From Fimbriimonadaceae bacterium (lineage in GTDB: Bacteria > Armatimonadota > Fimbriimonadia > Fimbriimonadales > Fimbriimonadaceae), in assembly GCA_020849075.1 (NCBI GenBank), contig JADLGZ010000240.1, positions 1-6,303 of the forward strand: a stretch of DNA of 6,303 bases, read 5' to 3'. Under the pieces are notes generated by a model, which was given only the letters and a program-made list of their open reading frames with translations, was not told where the DNA came from and did not search any database. The position numbers were made by a program, and so were the translations under genes. Of this stretch, positions 6,203 to 6,303 are shown piece by piece (the first letter of the stretch is position 1; each line of letters opens with the position of its first letter).

Positions 6203-6303
6203 TTAGTCGTTGACGGAACCGAACTCGGCGATCACGATATCAATATCAGCCGCGTCAATTTCACCGGATCCATCGCAATCCGCCGTTATGGAGTAGTTCG
6301 GCC
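6203..6303 (-). CDS. C-terminal end of a protein with a dockerin-like calcium-binding repeat (5' part beyond the right edge)
   Basis: The minus strand from the window edge reads open for 32 codons and ends in TAA at 6203-6205. The tail reads PNYSITADCDGSGEIDAADI followed by DIVIAEFGSVND. The DCDGSGEIDAAD stretch has Asp at loop positions 1, 3, 9 and 12, as in the calcium-binding loop of dockerin type I and EF-hand-like repeats, followed by a hydrophobic helix ending FG. Such tails are common at the end of large exported or surface proteins of Armatimonadota and Planctomycetes. No cohesin partner can be inferred, and the function of the main protein cannot be judged from this fragment. Confidence 0.8.
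   Translation of the reverse strand, partial: PNYSITADCDGSGEIDAADIDIVIAEFGSVND

Overview
The window carries one tightly packed run of genes, all on the minus strand, so they read from high to low coordinates. In transcription order they are: the 3' end of a gene whose product ends in a dockerin-like repeat; trxB (thioredoxin reductase); an unrecognised, probably exported protein with an HEYGH zinc-peptidase motif; and then a flagellar block fliM - fliN (FliY-like) - fliO - fliP - fliQ - fliR. The last gene runs off the left edge. No RNA genes, mobile elements, CRISPR arrays or gene-free stretches over 300 bases are visible. The longest non-coding gap is 34 bases.

Organism: a flagellated bacterium of roughly balanced base composition. 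Three things are seen: a secreted-type protein ending in a dockerin-like calcium loop, a FliN with a CheC-like N-terminal half, and compact export genes with ATGA/GTGA overlaps. Together they resemble Armatimonadota (Fimbriimonas-like) or another lineage outside the Proteobacteria. This placement is an inference from style, not from a search.

Layout: 6203-6303 is the dockerin-like tail; 5227-6168 trxB; 4138-5223 the HExxH protein; 3048-4112 fliM; 2177-3043 fliN/fliY; 1712-2176 fliO; 942-1715 fliP; 671-940 fliQ; 1-674 fliR (partial). From trxB to fliR the gaps are 3, 25, 4, 0, overlap 4, 1 and overlap 4 bases, which suggests one transcript with translational coupling.

How the genes work together: FliM and FliN form the C-ring that binds CheY-P and sets rotation direction. 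FliP, FliQ and FliR form the core of the flagellar type III export gate, and FliO helps assemble FliP. Thioredoxin reductase is a housekeeping redox enzyme, and its place at the head of this cluster, next to an unknown putative metallopeptidase, is the least ordinary part of the window. The other notable point is that the CheC-like part of FliN appears to lack the asparagine expected of an active CheY-P phosphatase, while FliM keeps a good CheY-P-binding peptide.
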